Source of the DNA: an uncultured Halomonas sp. | Lineage (GTDB): Bacteria; Pseudomonadota; Gammaproteobacteria; Pseudomonadales; Halomonadaceae | Assembly (NCBI RefSeq): GCF_947490095.1 | Contig: NZ_CANLFS010000011.1 | Coordinates: 1-64,000 of the forward strand | Direction of reading: 5' to 3' | Length of the DNA stretch: 64,000 nucleotides | Shown here: one piece after another, positions 57,877 through 64,000 of the stretch | How positions within the stretch are numbered: the first letter of the stretch is position 1 | How the letters are laid out: each line of letters begins with the position of its first letter | Translations under genes and position numbers: made by a program | Notes under the pieces: model-generated | Databases searched by the model: none | The model's input: only the letters and a program-made list of their open reading frames with translations | Told to the model about the DNA's origin: nothing

Positions 57877-58746
57877 ATGGGTTTCCTGGTTGGCGTTACC
57901 GTGCTCTGGGCGTTCTCTTTCTCGCTGATCGGCGTCTATCTGGCGGGTCAGGTGGATAGCTATTTTTCGGTGTTGATGCGAGTGGGATTGGCGGCGCTGG
58001 TCTTCTTGCCCTTCCTTCGCCCGCGGCGGCTTAAGGGGCGCCAGCGCTGGATACTGATGGGGCTCGGTGCCGTGCAACTCGGCGCGATGTACCTGTTCTT
58101 CTATCAGTCATTCTTGCTGTTGTCGGTGCCGGAGGTGCTGCTGTTCACCATCTTCACGCCGATCTATATCACCCTGCTCGATGATGCCTTGTTCGGGCGC
58201 TTTACCCCCTTCTACCTGATCACCGCGACGCTGGCGGTCCTGGGGGCCGCGGTGATCCGCTATGACGGCGTGGACGGTGGCTTCTGGATGGGCTTTCTGG
58301 TCGTCCAGGGTGCCAATCTCTGCTTCGCCCTCGGTCAGGTGGGCTACCGGCGACTGTCGGCCGAACTGCCCGAGGCGTTGCCGCGTTACAGCGTCTTCGC
58401 CTGGTTCTATCTCGGGGCCCTGATAGTGGCCGTGCCGGCGTTTGCGTTGCTGGGCAATGCCGACGCGCTCCCCACGACCGGCACCCAGTGGGGAGTATTG
58501 CTGTGGTTGGGCCTGGCCGCCTCCGGCCTGGGATATTTCCTGTGGAATCTCGGTGCCGTGCGAGTGGACGCCGGAGCGCTGGCGATCATGAATAACGTGC
58601 TGATCCCGGCGGGGCTGATGGTCAATCTCACGATCTGGAACCGCGACGCCGACCTCGTGCGCCTGGGGGCGGGAGGCGCCATCATCCTGGCGGCCCTGCT
58701 ACTCAACGACTGGTGGGGGCGTCGACGCTCGGGCTCGCCGGCCTGA
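57877..58746 (+). CDS. EamA/DMT family transporter
   Basis: A 289-residue inner-membrane protein with ten helices in two EamA repeats, of the carboxylate/amino acid/amine transporter kind. Landmarks are FLVGVTVLWAFSFSLIGVYLAGQVDS at the start, VPEVLLFTIFTPIYITLLDD in the first repeat and GLAASGLGYFLWNLGAVRVDAG in the second. The substrate is unknown; export of amino acids or related metabolites is common. An AAAAGG site precedes the ATG. nadK follows in the same direction. Confidence 0.88.
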   Translation: MGFLVGVTVLWAFSFSLIGVYLAGQVDSYFSVLMRVGLAALVFLPFLRPRRLKGRQRWILMGLGAVQLGAMYLFFYQSFLLLSVPEVLLFTIFTPIYITLLDDALFGRFTPFYLITATLAVLGAAVIRYDGVDGGFWMGFLVVQGANLCFALGQVGYRRLSAELPEALPRYSVFAWFYLGALIVAVPAFALLGNADALPTTGTQWGVLLWLGLAASGLGYFLWNLGAVRVDAGALAIMNNVLIPAGLMVNLTIWNRDADLVRLGAGGAIILAALLLNDWWGRRRSGSPA

Positions 58747-58811
58747 GGTCGCGTTTGCTCGGGAAGGGACCGCTGGCCATAATGAGCCGCTGAGATGCGA
58801 GAGGCCCCCGA

Positions 58812-59729
58812 ATGTCATCCCAACTGAGAACGCCGGTGGGGCGTGAGACGCCACCCTTCCGCAATATCGGCCTGATCGGCCGCCTGGGCAGCGCCGGGGT
58901 GGTCGACACCCTGAAACGTTTGATGCGCTTTCTCGACGAACGCGGCCTGCACGTGATCGTCGAGGATCGCACCGCCACGGTGTTGCTCGATCACGGTCAC
59001 CCCGAGGCCAGCCGCCGGATGCTCGGTGAGCTCTGTGATCTGGTGATCGTGGTCGGCGGCGACGGCAGCCTGCTGGGGGCGGCGCGTACCCTCTGCCATA
59101 GCGGCACCCTGGTGCTGGGGGTCAACCGCGGACGGCTGGGCTTTCTGACCGACATCTCCCCCGACGAGCTGGAGGAGCGGGTCGGCGAGGTCCTCGACGG
59201 TCACTACGAGGTGGAGAAGCGCTTCCTGCTGGATGCCGAGCTCTACCGCGATGATACCCTGGTGGGCAGCGGCGATGCGCTCAATGAGGTCGTGCTGCAC
59301 CCCGGCAAGGCGGTGCGCATGATCGAGTTCGAGCTGTTCCTCGACGGGCAGTTCGTCTACAGCCAGCGCAGCGACGGCCTGATCATCGCGACGCCCACCG
59401 GTTCGACGGCCTATTCACTCTCCGGTGGCGGGCCGATCATGCATCCGCGGCTCGATGTACTGACCCTGGTCCCGATGTTCCCGCATACCCTGTCGAGCCG
59501 CCCCATCGTGGTGGATTCCGCCAGTGAGATTCGCATCCATATCGGCGAGACCAACCAGACCTATCCCCATATCAGCTGCGACGGCCAGACTCGGGCCGTC
59601 GCCAAGCCCGATGACGTGCTGGTGATTCGCCGCAAGCCCCAGACGGTGCACCTGGTGCACCCGGTGGGGCACAACTTCTACGAGGTCCTGCGCAGCAAGC
59701 TGGGCTGGAGTCACCGCCTGGGAGATTGA
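58812..59729 (+). CDS. nadK: NAD(+) kinase
   Basis: Cytosolic enzyme that makes NADP+ from NAD+ and ATP. The 305-residue product shows the family motifs VIVVGGDGSLLGAAR (GGDG with the catalytic Asp), VNRGRLGFLTDI and ATPTGSTAYSLSGGGPI, and later VVDSASEIRIH. The first ~20 residues before FRNIGLIGRLG may be an extension; the ATG at 58812 has a weak GAGAGG upstream. The phosphoesterase gene starts one base after its stop. Confidence 0.95.
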   Translation: MSSQLRTPVGRETPPFRNIGLIGRLGSAGVVDTLKRLMRFLDERGLHVIVEDRTATVLLDHGHPEASRRMLGELCDLVIVVGGDGSLLGAARTLCHSGTLVLGVNRGRLGFLTDISPDELEERVGEVLDGHYEVEKRFLLDAELYRDDTLVGSGDALNEVVLHPGKAVRMIEFELFLDGQFVYSQRSDGLIIATPTGSTAYSLSGGGPIMHPRLDVLTLVPMFPHTLSSRPIVVDSASEIRIHIGETNQTYPHISCDGQTRAVAKPDDVLVIRRKPQTVHLVHPVGHNFYEVLRSKLGWSHRLGD

Positions 59730-59730
59730 C

Positions 59731-60735
59731 GTGAACAAGCGGGCGAGGCTCGAGGGCTATGACCTGATCGGCGACGTGCACGGCTGTGGGGCGACCCTTG
59801 CCGCACTGCTGGAGACGCTGGGCTATCACCAGCGTGGCGGGGTCTATCGCCATCCACGGCGCAAGGTGATCTTCCTTGGCGACCTGGTCGACAGGGGGCC
59901 GCGCGTCCGGCTGGCGGTGCAGATCGCCTATCGCATGGTCGAGGAGGGCGAAGCGCATATCGTGATGGGCAATCATGAACACAACGCCCTGACCTATTGC
60001 CAGCGTGCCCCCGCCGGGCTGGGGCGCACCTGGCTGCGTGAGCACTCCGAACGCAACAACCGGATCATTCGCGAGACCCTCGAGCAGTATCGTGATCATC
60101 CCCAGGAGTGGGAGGAGACCCTGGCCTGGTTCCTGGAAATGCCGCTGTGCCTGGAACTCGATGGCCTGCGTGTGGTGCATGCCTGCTGGGACCAGCCGTT
60201 GATCGACGAGCTGTATCGACGCCGCCCCGATGCCCGCATGGATCATGCCTTCCTGATTGAGTCCACGGCGCCCGGCACCCGTGCCTACCAGATTCTCGAT
60301 CGCCTGACGCGTGGCACCCAGATTCCCTTGCCGTTGGGCGTGGCGATCCATTCCGGTGACGGTTTTACCCGGCGTAGTTTTCGCACCCATTTCTGGGCAC
60401 GTTCGCCCGAGACCTGGGGGGATGTGGTGTTTCAGCCCGACAACCTGCCGGGTGACCTCGAGCGTCGCCCCCTGGCGGAAGAGGAGCGGGCCCGCCTCAG
60501 CCACTACGGCCTCGAGGAGCCGCCCCTGTTTATCGGGCACTACTGGTGTGAGGGCATACCGGCGTTGCCGGCGCCCAATATTGCCTGCCTGGACTATAGC
60601 GCCGTCAAGTTCGGGCGCCTGGTGGCCTATCGCTGGAGCGGTGAGTCGCGCCTGAATGCCGACCACTTCGCCTGGCTGCGGGTGCCCCGGGAGGAGCGAG
60701 TGCGGCCCCAGCCGGGGGAAATCGATCCCGATTGA
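59731..60735 (+). CDS. Metallophosphoesterase (PPP family, PrpE/ApaH-like)
   Basis: A 334-residue two-metal phosphatase. The phosphoesterase signature is complete: DLIGDVHGCGATL, FLGDLVDRGPRV and VMGNHEHNALTY, with later metal histidines in LRVVHACWDQ and PLFIGHYWCEG. Length and motif layout suggest a diadenosine polyphosphatase or protein phosphatase-like enzyme; the substrate is open. The start is GTG, one base after the nadK stop, so the genes are coupled. Confidence 0.87.
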   Translation: MNKRARLEGYDLIGDVHGCGATLAALLETLGYHQRGGVYRHPRRKVIFLGDLVDRGPRVRLAVQIAYRMVEEGEAHIVMGNHEHNALTYCQRAPAGLGRTWLREHSERNNRIIRETLEQYRDHPQEWEETLAWFLEMPLCLELDGLRVVHACWDQPLIDELYRRRPDARMDHAFLIESTAPGTRAYQILDRLTRGTQIPLPLGVAIHSGDGFTRRSFRTHFWARSPETWGDVVFQPDNLPGDLERRPLAEEERARLSHYGLEEPPLFIGHYWCEGIPALPAPNIACLDYSAVKFGRLVAYRWSGESRLNADHFAWLRVPREERVRPQPGEIDPD

Positions 60736-60748
60736 TACGGGGGCTAAA

Positions 60749-60795
60749 TTCAAGGCTTTGAATGGATACCAAAGTTCAAGGTTTTAAATTGATAC
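60749..60795. repeat. AT-rich direct repeat after the phosphoesterase gene
   Basis: TTCAAGGCTTTGAATGGATAC (60749-60769) and TTCAAGGTTTTAAATTGATAC (60775-60795) are two copies, 26 bases apart, of one 21-base unit with 17 matches. They stand out as AT-rich in a GC-rich setting. They could be protein-binding sites or form a promoter for the region before the terminator at 60887. Confidence 0.6.
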
Positions 60796-60886
60796 AAAGC
60801 GTTACAAAATTACTGGGTCAGGCGTTGAACTCCTGACACGATCCGCCATCTGAGTAGGTGTTCCCTTGAATGATCCCTTGCTCTTG

Positions 60887-60914
60887 TCCGGCGGCCCCCT
60901 CCGCCGGATTTTTT
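60887..60914 (+). terminator. Rho-independent terminator
   Basis: TCCGGCGG pairs with CCGCCGGA around a C-rich loop and is followed by six T residues. It lies 152 bases after the phosphoesterase stop, so it ends either that operon or a short RNA made from 60800-60900. Confidence 0.85.
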
Positions 60915-60969
60915 ATGCGCGTCCGTCGGCGGTTTGCCACCGACATCCCTCCCCACTCGAGGTAATGCC

Positions 60970-61818
60970 ATGTATCGCGTGATGCTGCTGCCCGCCGATG
61001 CCGATACCCGTGAGCTGCGCCGCGCCCTCTGGGCGGCGCGTATCGGCCATCGCATCACCGAAGCATCGGAGGGCCAGCTGCTATGGCTGGCCGACCCGGC
61101 CCAGCATGCGGCACTGCTGGACGTGGTGGGGCGTTGGCAGCGTGGCGAGCCCCTGTCGGTCGACGCTCCTCCACGGCGTTTCGTGGGTGCCGCGTCACTG
61201 CCCTCGGTGCTGCGCCAGGTGCCGTTGACCACCGCGACCCTGGGGCTCTGTCTGCTGGTATTTGCCGCCATGGCGGTATTCGGCGACAGGGTGATCGCGC
61301 TGTTGGCCATCGTGCCTCTGGGTATTAGCTCGGCTGGCACGCTCTCGGTGGGGAGCCTGCCGGAGGTGCTGGCCTCGGGCCAGGTGTGGCGCCTCCTGTC
61401 GCCGGCGTTTTTGCACTTCGGCTGGATGCATCTGGTGTTCAACATGCTCTGGCTATGGTACTTCGGCCGCCAGGTGGAGGCGCTGCAGGGCAGCCGGCGC
61501 CTGCTGGTGATCCTTCTTGCCGCCGGCATCGGTGCCAACCTGGCCCAGTATGCGGCCGGTACGGCCCTGTTCGGCGGCATGTCCGGCGTGGACTTCGCGC
61601 TGCTCGGCTATGTCTGGCTGATGTCTCGCCGAGCGCCGGGTAGTGGCTTCTTCGTGCCGCAGATGCTGGTGGTGTTCATGCTCGGCTGGATGCTCTTTAC
61701 CATGACCCGCATGGCCGCCGCGGTAGGCTTCGGTAACGTGGCCAACGAGGCGCACCTGGGCGGGCTGGTCGTGGGCCTGGCCCTGGGCTGGTACCATTCC
61801 GGGCGCGCCCGCCGTTAG
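60970..61818 (+). CDS. Rhomboid family intramembrane serine protease
   Basis: A 282-residue protein of the GlpG-like rhomboid group. Residues 1-70 form a soluble N-terminal domain, then about six helices. The catalytic dyad is Ser205 in GGMSGVDFALLG and His262 in NEAHLGGLVVG. Further signatures are HFGWMHLVFNMLWLWYFGRQVE with the His and Asn of the oxyanion site. It cuts membrane proteins within the bilayer; the substrate is unknown. I used the ATG at 60970 with GAGGTAATGCC upstream. Confidence 0.92.
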   Translation: MYRVMLLPADADTRELRRALWAARIGHRITEASEGQLLWLADPAQHAALLDVVGRWQRGEPLSVDAPPRRFVGAASLPSVLRQVPLTTATLGLCLLVFAAMAVFGDRVIALLAIVPLGISSAGTLSVGSLPEVLASGQVWRLLSPAFLHFGWMHLVFNMLWLWYFGRQVEALQGSRRLLVILLAAGIGANLAQYAAGTALFGGMSGVDFALLGYVWLMSRRAPGSGFFVPQMLVVFMLGWMLFTMTRMAAAVGFGNVANEAHLGGLVVGLALGWYHSGRARR

Positions 61819-61851
61819 CGCTGCCGCCTCGACTTCCAGGAGACATTTACG

Positions 61852-62136
61852 ATGAGCGATATGACCTTCGAGCGCATGATTCAGCAGATGACGCCGACCA
61901 TCTACGAGGGCCTCAAGCAGGCGGTATCCCTGCGCAAGTGGCCCGATGGCCGGTTGCTGACCCGTGAACAGACCGAACTGTGCCTCGAGGCGGTGATGCG
62001 TTACGAGGCGGAGAACAAGGTGCCCGAGAGCGAGCGCGTCGGCTATCTCGAGCGACGTACCTGCGGTGGTGACAGCAGTGGGGCCAATGTCGACCCGGCG
62101 CTGGCCGGCCTGGCCAAGGACGCGAGTCGTGACTGA
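61852..62136 (+). CDS. yeaC: YeaC (DUF1315) family protein
   Basis: A 94-residue cytosolic protein of the YeaC/DUF1315 family: FERMIQQMTPTIYEGLKQAVSLRKWPDGRLL at the start and QTELCLEAVMRYEAENKVPESERVGYL in the centre. Function is unknown. It has AGGAG upstream and its end overlaps the start of the DUF2797 gene. Confidence 0.9.
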   Translation: MSDMTFERMIQQMTPTIYEGLKQAVSLRKWPDGRLLTREQTELCLEAVMRYEAENKVPESERVGYLERRTCGGDSSGANVDPALAGLAKDASRD

Positions 62137-62980
62137 GCCGATGCGCGTGGCCAGCGTGGTGCAGGGCTGTCTGACCAAAATGGCGGTCGTCCCGGGGGCG
62201 GAGGGTGGGCCGGCCCGTTATACCCTGCGCGCCGGTGAACAGCGCCTGGCGCTCAATGAGTGCCTGGGGCGGCCGCTGACGCTCGCCTGGAGCGGTGCCA
62301 TCGCCTGCACCCATTGCGGTCGCGCCACGAAGAAGAGCTTCGCCCAGGGCCACTGCTACCCCTGCTTCAAGCGCCTCGCCCAGTGTGATACCTGCATCGT
62401 CAAGCCGGAGACCTGTCATTTCTTCGCGGGTACCTGCCGTGAACCGGAGTGGGCCGAGCGACACTGCTTCCAGCCGCATATCGTCTATCTGGCCAATGCC
62501 TCGGGCCTGAAGGTGGGCATCACCCGTGGCACTCAGGTGCCGACCCGCTGGCTCGATCAGGGCGCCGTCCAGGCGCTGCCGATCCTGGCGGTGGCGACTC
62601 GCCAGCAGTCCGGCCTTGTGGAGATGCTGTTCAAGGAAGAGGTGTCCGATCGCACCAACTGGCGGGCCATGCTCAAGGGGGACACCGCGGTGTTCGACAT
62701 GCCCGCCGAGCGCGACCGCCTGCTGGCGCGCCTCGAGGGGGGCCTCGCCGACCTGCGTGAACGCTTCGGCGCAGACGCCATCCGGGTGCTGGATGAGGCG
62801 CCGGTGACGCTTGACTATCCGGTCCTGGAATACCCCACCAAGGTGGTCTCGCATAATCTCGACAAGACGCCCGAGGTGTCCGGCACCCTGCTCGGCCTCA
62901 AGGGCCAGTACCTGATCCTCGACAGCGGGGTGATCAACCTGCGCAAGTACACCGGCTACGAGGTCAGGGTCACCGCCTGA
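62129..62980 (+). CDS. DUF2797 family protein
   Basis: A 283-residue cytosolic protein with a cysteine-rich centre (ACTHCGRATKKSFAQGHCYPCFKRLAQCDTCIVKPETCHF) typical of DUF2797 and likely to bind zinc, then a GIY-YIG-like C-terminal region starting HIVYLANASGLKVGITRG. The latter resembles the GIY-YIG nuclease fold, but I cannot confirm catalytic residues. The GTG at 62129, with AAGGA upstream, overlaps the yeaC stop by 8 bases; ATG at 62141 is the alternative start. Confidence 0.82.
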   Translation: MTEPMRVASVVQGCLTKMAVVPGAEGGPARYTLRAGEQRLALNECLGRPLTLAWSGAIACTHCGRATKKSFAQGHCYPCFKRLAQCDTCIVKPETCHFFAGTCREPEWAERHCFQPHIVYLANASGLKVGITRGTQVPTRWLDQGAVQALPILAVATRQQSGLVEMLFKEEVSDRTNWRAMLKGDTAVFDMPAERDRLLARLEGGLADLRERFGADAIRVLDEAPVTLDYPVLEYPTKVVSHNLDKTPEVSGTLLGLKGQYLILDSGVINLRKYTGYEVRVTA

Positions 62981-63047
62981 CCGGCGAATGGACATCCGTT
63001 GCTGCGTGGTGTCGGCGCCCTGGGGCGTTGCCGGCTCTTGAACGACA

Positions 63048-63071
63048 ACGGGCCCCTCACGAGGGGCCCGT
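63048..63071. terminator. Hairpin terminator
   Basis: ACGGGCCCCT pairs with AGGGGCCCGT around CACG, followed by TTGC. It lies between the convergent DUF2797 and cytochrome genes. Confidence 0.82.
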
Positions 63072-63089
63072 TTGCGGTAGCCTCGCGGC

Positions 63090-63470
63090 TCAGCCGGGGT
63101 CGGCGGACGTCGGGTAGGGATTATCCGGCATCAAGGCGCGTGGCAGCGCCGGACGCCGGCTGTCCTCCTGGGGGCCATAGTTCTCGGCCAGGTAGTCGAG
63201 GATCACGTTTTCCATTTCGGGCTGGAACTCCCAGAGTCCCTGGGTCTCCTGCATCCAGCGGATCAACGACTCCCAGTGGTTGCGAGAGCCGCTGTTCTGG
63301 GTCACCAGCTTGGCAGAATGGCAGACCGTACAGTTGGCCTTGGTCATCTGCCAGCCCTCGGCCTTGATCAGGCCGCTATCCGGGTCTCGTTCCTGGGCCA
63401 CCGACATCAAGGGAAGGCTCAGCAGGGCCGCCCCCAGTGCGGGGAGGGCGAGTGCGCGTAAAGGCTTCAT
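63090..63470 (-). CDS. sorB: Cytochrome c, probably the electron acceptor of sulfite dehydrogenase
   Basis: A 126-residue periplasmic cytochrome c. The signal peptide spans residues 1-25 (LPALGAALLSLPLMSVAQ), and the heme site CTVCH lies at about 47-51. A helical segment RNHWESLIRWMQETQGLWEF follows, with Met residues (QTQGL... and PEMENVI) available as the axial ligand. It lies 8 bases after the sulfite dehydrogenase gene, matching SorAB. The symbol is given by context and likely but not proven. Confidence 0.82.
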   Translation of the reverse strand: MKPLRALALPALGAALLSLPLMSVAQERDPDSGLIKAEGWQMTKANCTVCHSAKLVTQNSGSRNHWESLIRWMQETQGLWEFQPEMENVILDYLAENYGPQEDSRRPALPRALMPDNPYPTSADPG

Positions 63471-63478
63471 GGTACCTC

Positions 63479-64000
63479 CTAGGCGACCTGAATCGCGATG
63501 CGATGGCAGGCGTTGTTAAGGTACCCCTTGGGGTTCCAGCCCGGGACGACCATGGGCTGTGAGCGGCCTTCCTCATCGGTGGCCCTGGCCCAGACCTCGT
63601 AGTAGCCGGGCTCGGGAAACTCAACGGAGGTGGTCCAGCGCTGCCAGGCCAGGCGGTTGGGCGCCGCCTGGAGTTCGGCCTTCTGCCAGGTGGCGCCGAA
63701 GTCGATGGAGACATGCACCGCCTTGACGGACAGGTCGCCGGCCCAGGCATGGCCGCGTACGGTCATGGCGTCGCCCAAGGCGTGGTCGACCCCCGATTTC
63801 GGGAAGGTAACAAGCGATTTTACCGGCATCGACTGGATGGTGACGAAATCCTCCTCGGGTACCGTGCTGCCGGGGGCTACCGGGTGCTTGGGCACGCTAT
63901 AGGAGGGGGGAGCCATCTTTTTGCCATCATGTTTCTGGTTGCGGATCACGATACGCCTGAGCCACTTCCCGGAGACCGAGGCCGGCCAGCCGCTACACAC
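63479..64000 (-). CDS. sorA: Sulfite dehydrogenase, molybdopterin subunit, C-terminal part (cut by window end)
   Basis: Only the last ~170 residues are in the window; the 5' part, with the molybdenum cysteine and most of the cofactor fold, lies beyond 64000. What remains is the end of the oxidoreductase domain (CSGWPASVSGKWLRRIVI, then PPSYSVPKHP) and the immunoglobulin-like dimerisation domain (MTVRGHAWAGDLSVKAVHVSIDFGATWQ, YYEVWARATDEEGRSQP). This pattern is typical of sulfite oxidases/SorA/SoxC. With the cytochrome gene 8 bases downstream it should oxidise sulfite to sulfate in the periplasm. Confidence 0.85.
   Translation of the reverse strand: MCSGWPASVSGKWLRRIVIRNQKHDGKKMAPPSYSVPKHPVAPGSTVPEEDFVTIQSMPVKSLVTFPKSGVDHALGDAMTVRGHAWAGDLSVKAVHVSIDFGATWQKAELQAAPNRLAWQRWTTSVEFPEPGYYEVWARATDEEGRSQPMVVPGWNPKGYLNNACHRIAIQVA

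Overview
The window is high-GC gammaproteobacterial chromosome, most likely from Halomonadaceae (Halomonas or a close relative). This is inferred from protein flavour and gene content: NADP-type GdhA, Uup, EpmC, FadBA, a SUF operon, a PutA without the DNA-binding domain, RimK with its protease partner, an M42 'NAGGN-type' peptidase and many conserved gammaproteobacterial hypothetical families. There are no insertion sequences, CRISPR arrays or phage genes. One tRNA-Gly and the 3' end of a 5S rRNA are present.

Layout. 1-510: tail of an rrn operon (5S end, terminator, and a second broken copy of that tail). 0.5-14.3 kb: housekeeping genes (gdhA, rlmM, tusA, a MATE exporter, epmC, tatD, uup, a universal stress protein, a SlyA-type regulator, a DUF5924 membrane protein). 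14.5-17.9 kb: the fatty-acid beta-oxidation operon fadBA, with a PsrA-like operator just before fadB. 18.0-30.3 kb: an amine-oxidation island. 30.3-38.2 kb: small stress and redox genes, an M42 peptidase, a VIT-family transporter, a 25-unit heptamer repeat and an AGCS symporter. 38.2-44.5 kb: the SUF iron-sulfur operon (Rrf2 regulator, sufBCDS, sufT) behind a promoter with IscR-like and Fur-like sites. 44.5-49.6 kb: sanA-like gene, rimK/protease/DUF3549 operon, yqcC, ompW. 49.8-55.7 kb: proline catabolism (putP, putA, AraC-type regulator). 55.7-63.0 kb: tRNA-Gly, CBS protein, Pmp3-domain protein, EamA transporter, nadK, phosphoesterase, rhomboid protease, yeaC, DUF2797. 63.1-64.0 kb: cytochrome c and the cut-off 3' end of a sulfite dehydrogenase gene.

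The most interesting region is 17.95-30.3 kb, a complete quinohemoprotein amine dehydrogenase (QHNDH) system. It holds the diheme alpha subunit, the radical SAM/SPASM crosslinking enzyme, the multiply crosslinked gamma peptide, the beta-propeller subunit, an ABC exporter, a subtilisin-like leader protease, a flavin monooxygenase, an aldehyde dehydrogenase and a sigma-54 activator. The gamma peptide keeps every residue needed for the three thioether bridges and the cysteine tryptophylquinone cofactor. A 17-bp dyad of form TGT-N2-CA-N3-TG-N2-ACA occurs twice, 20 bp apart, upstream of qhpA and once upstream of the aldehyde dehydrogenase gene. Each location lies about 100 bp upstream of a -24/-12 type promoter. 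I infer that the sigma-54 activator binds these dyads and drives both arms, instead of the AraC-type QhpR known from Paracoccus. Parts of the island, above all qhpB, are visibly richer in A+T than the flanks, which suggests horizontal acquisition.

Other points worth a look: a 5' remnant of a DJ-1/PfpI gene with its catalytic middle deleted in frame; an exonuclease-like protein that has lost the first catalytic aspartate; a Pmp3 domain with a long charged N-terminal extension; candidate small RNAs at about 56.4 kb and 60.8 kb; and direct-repeat operators upstream of putA.
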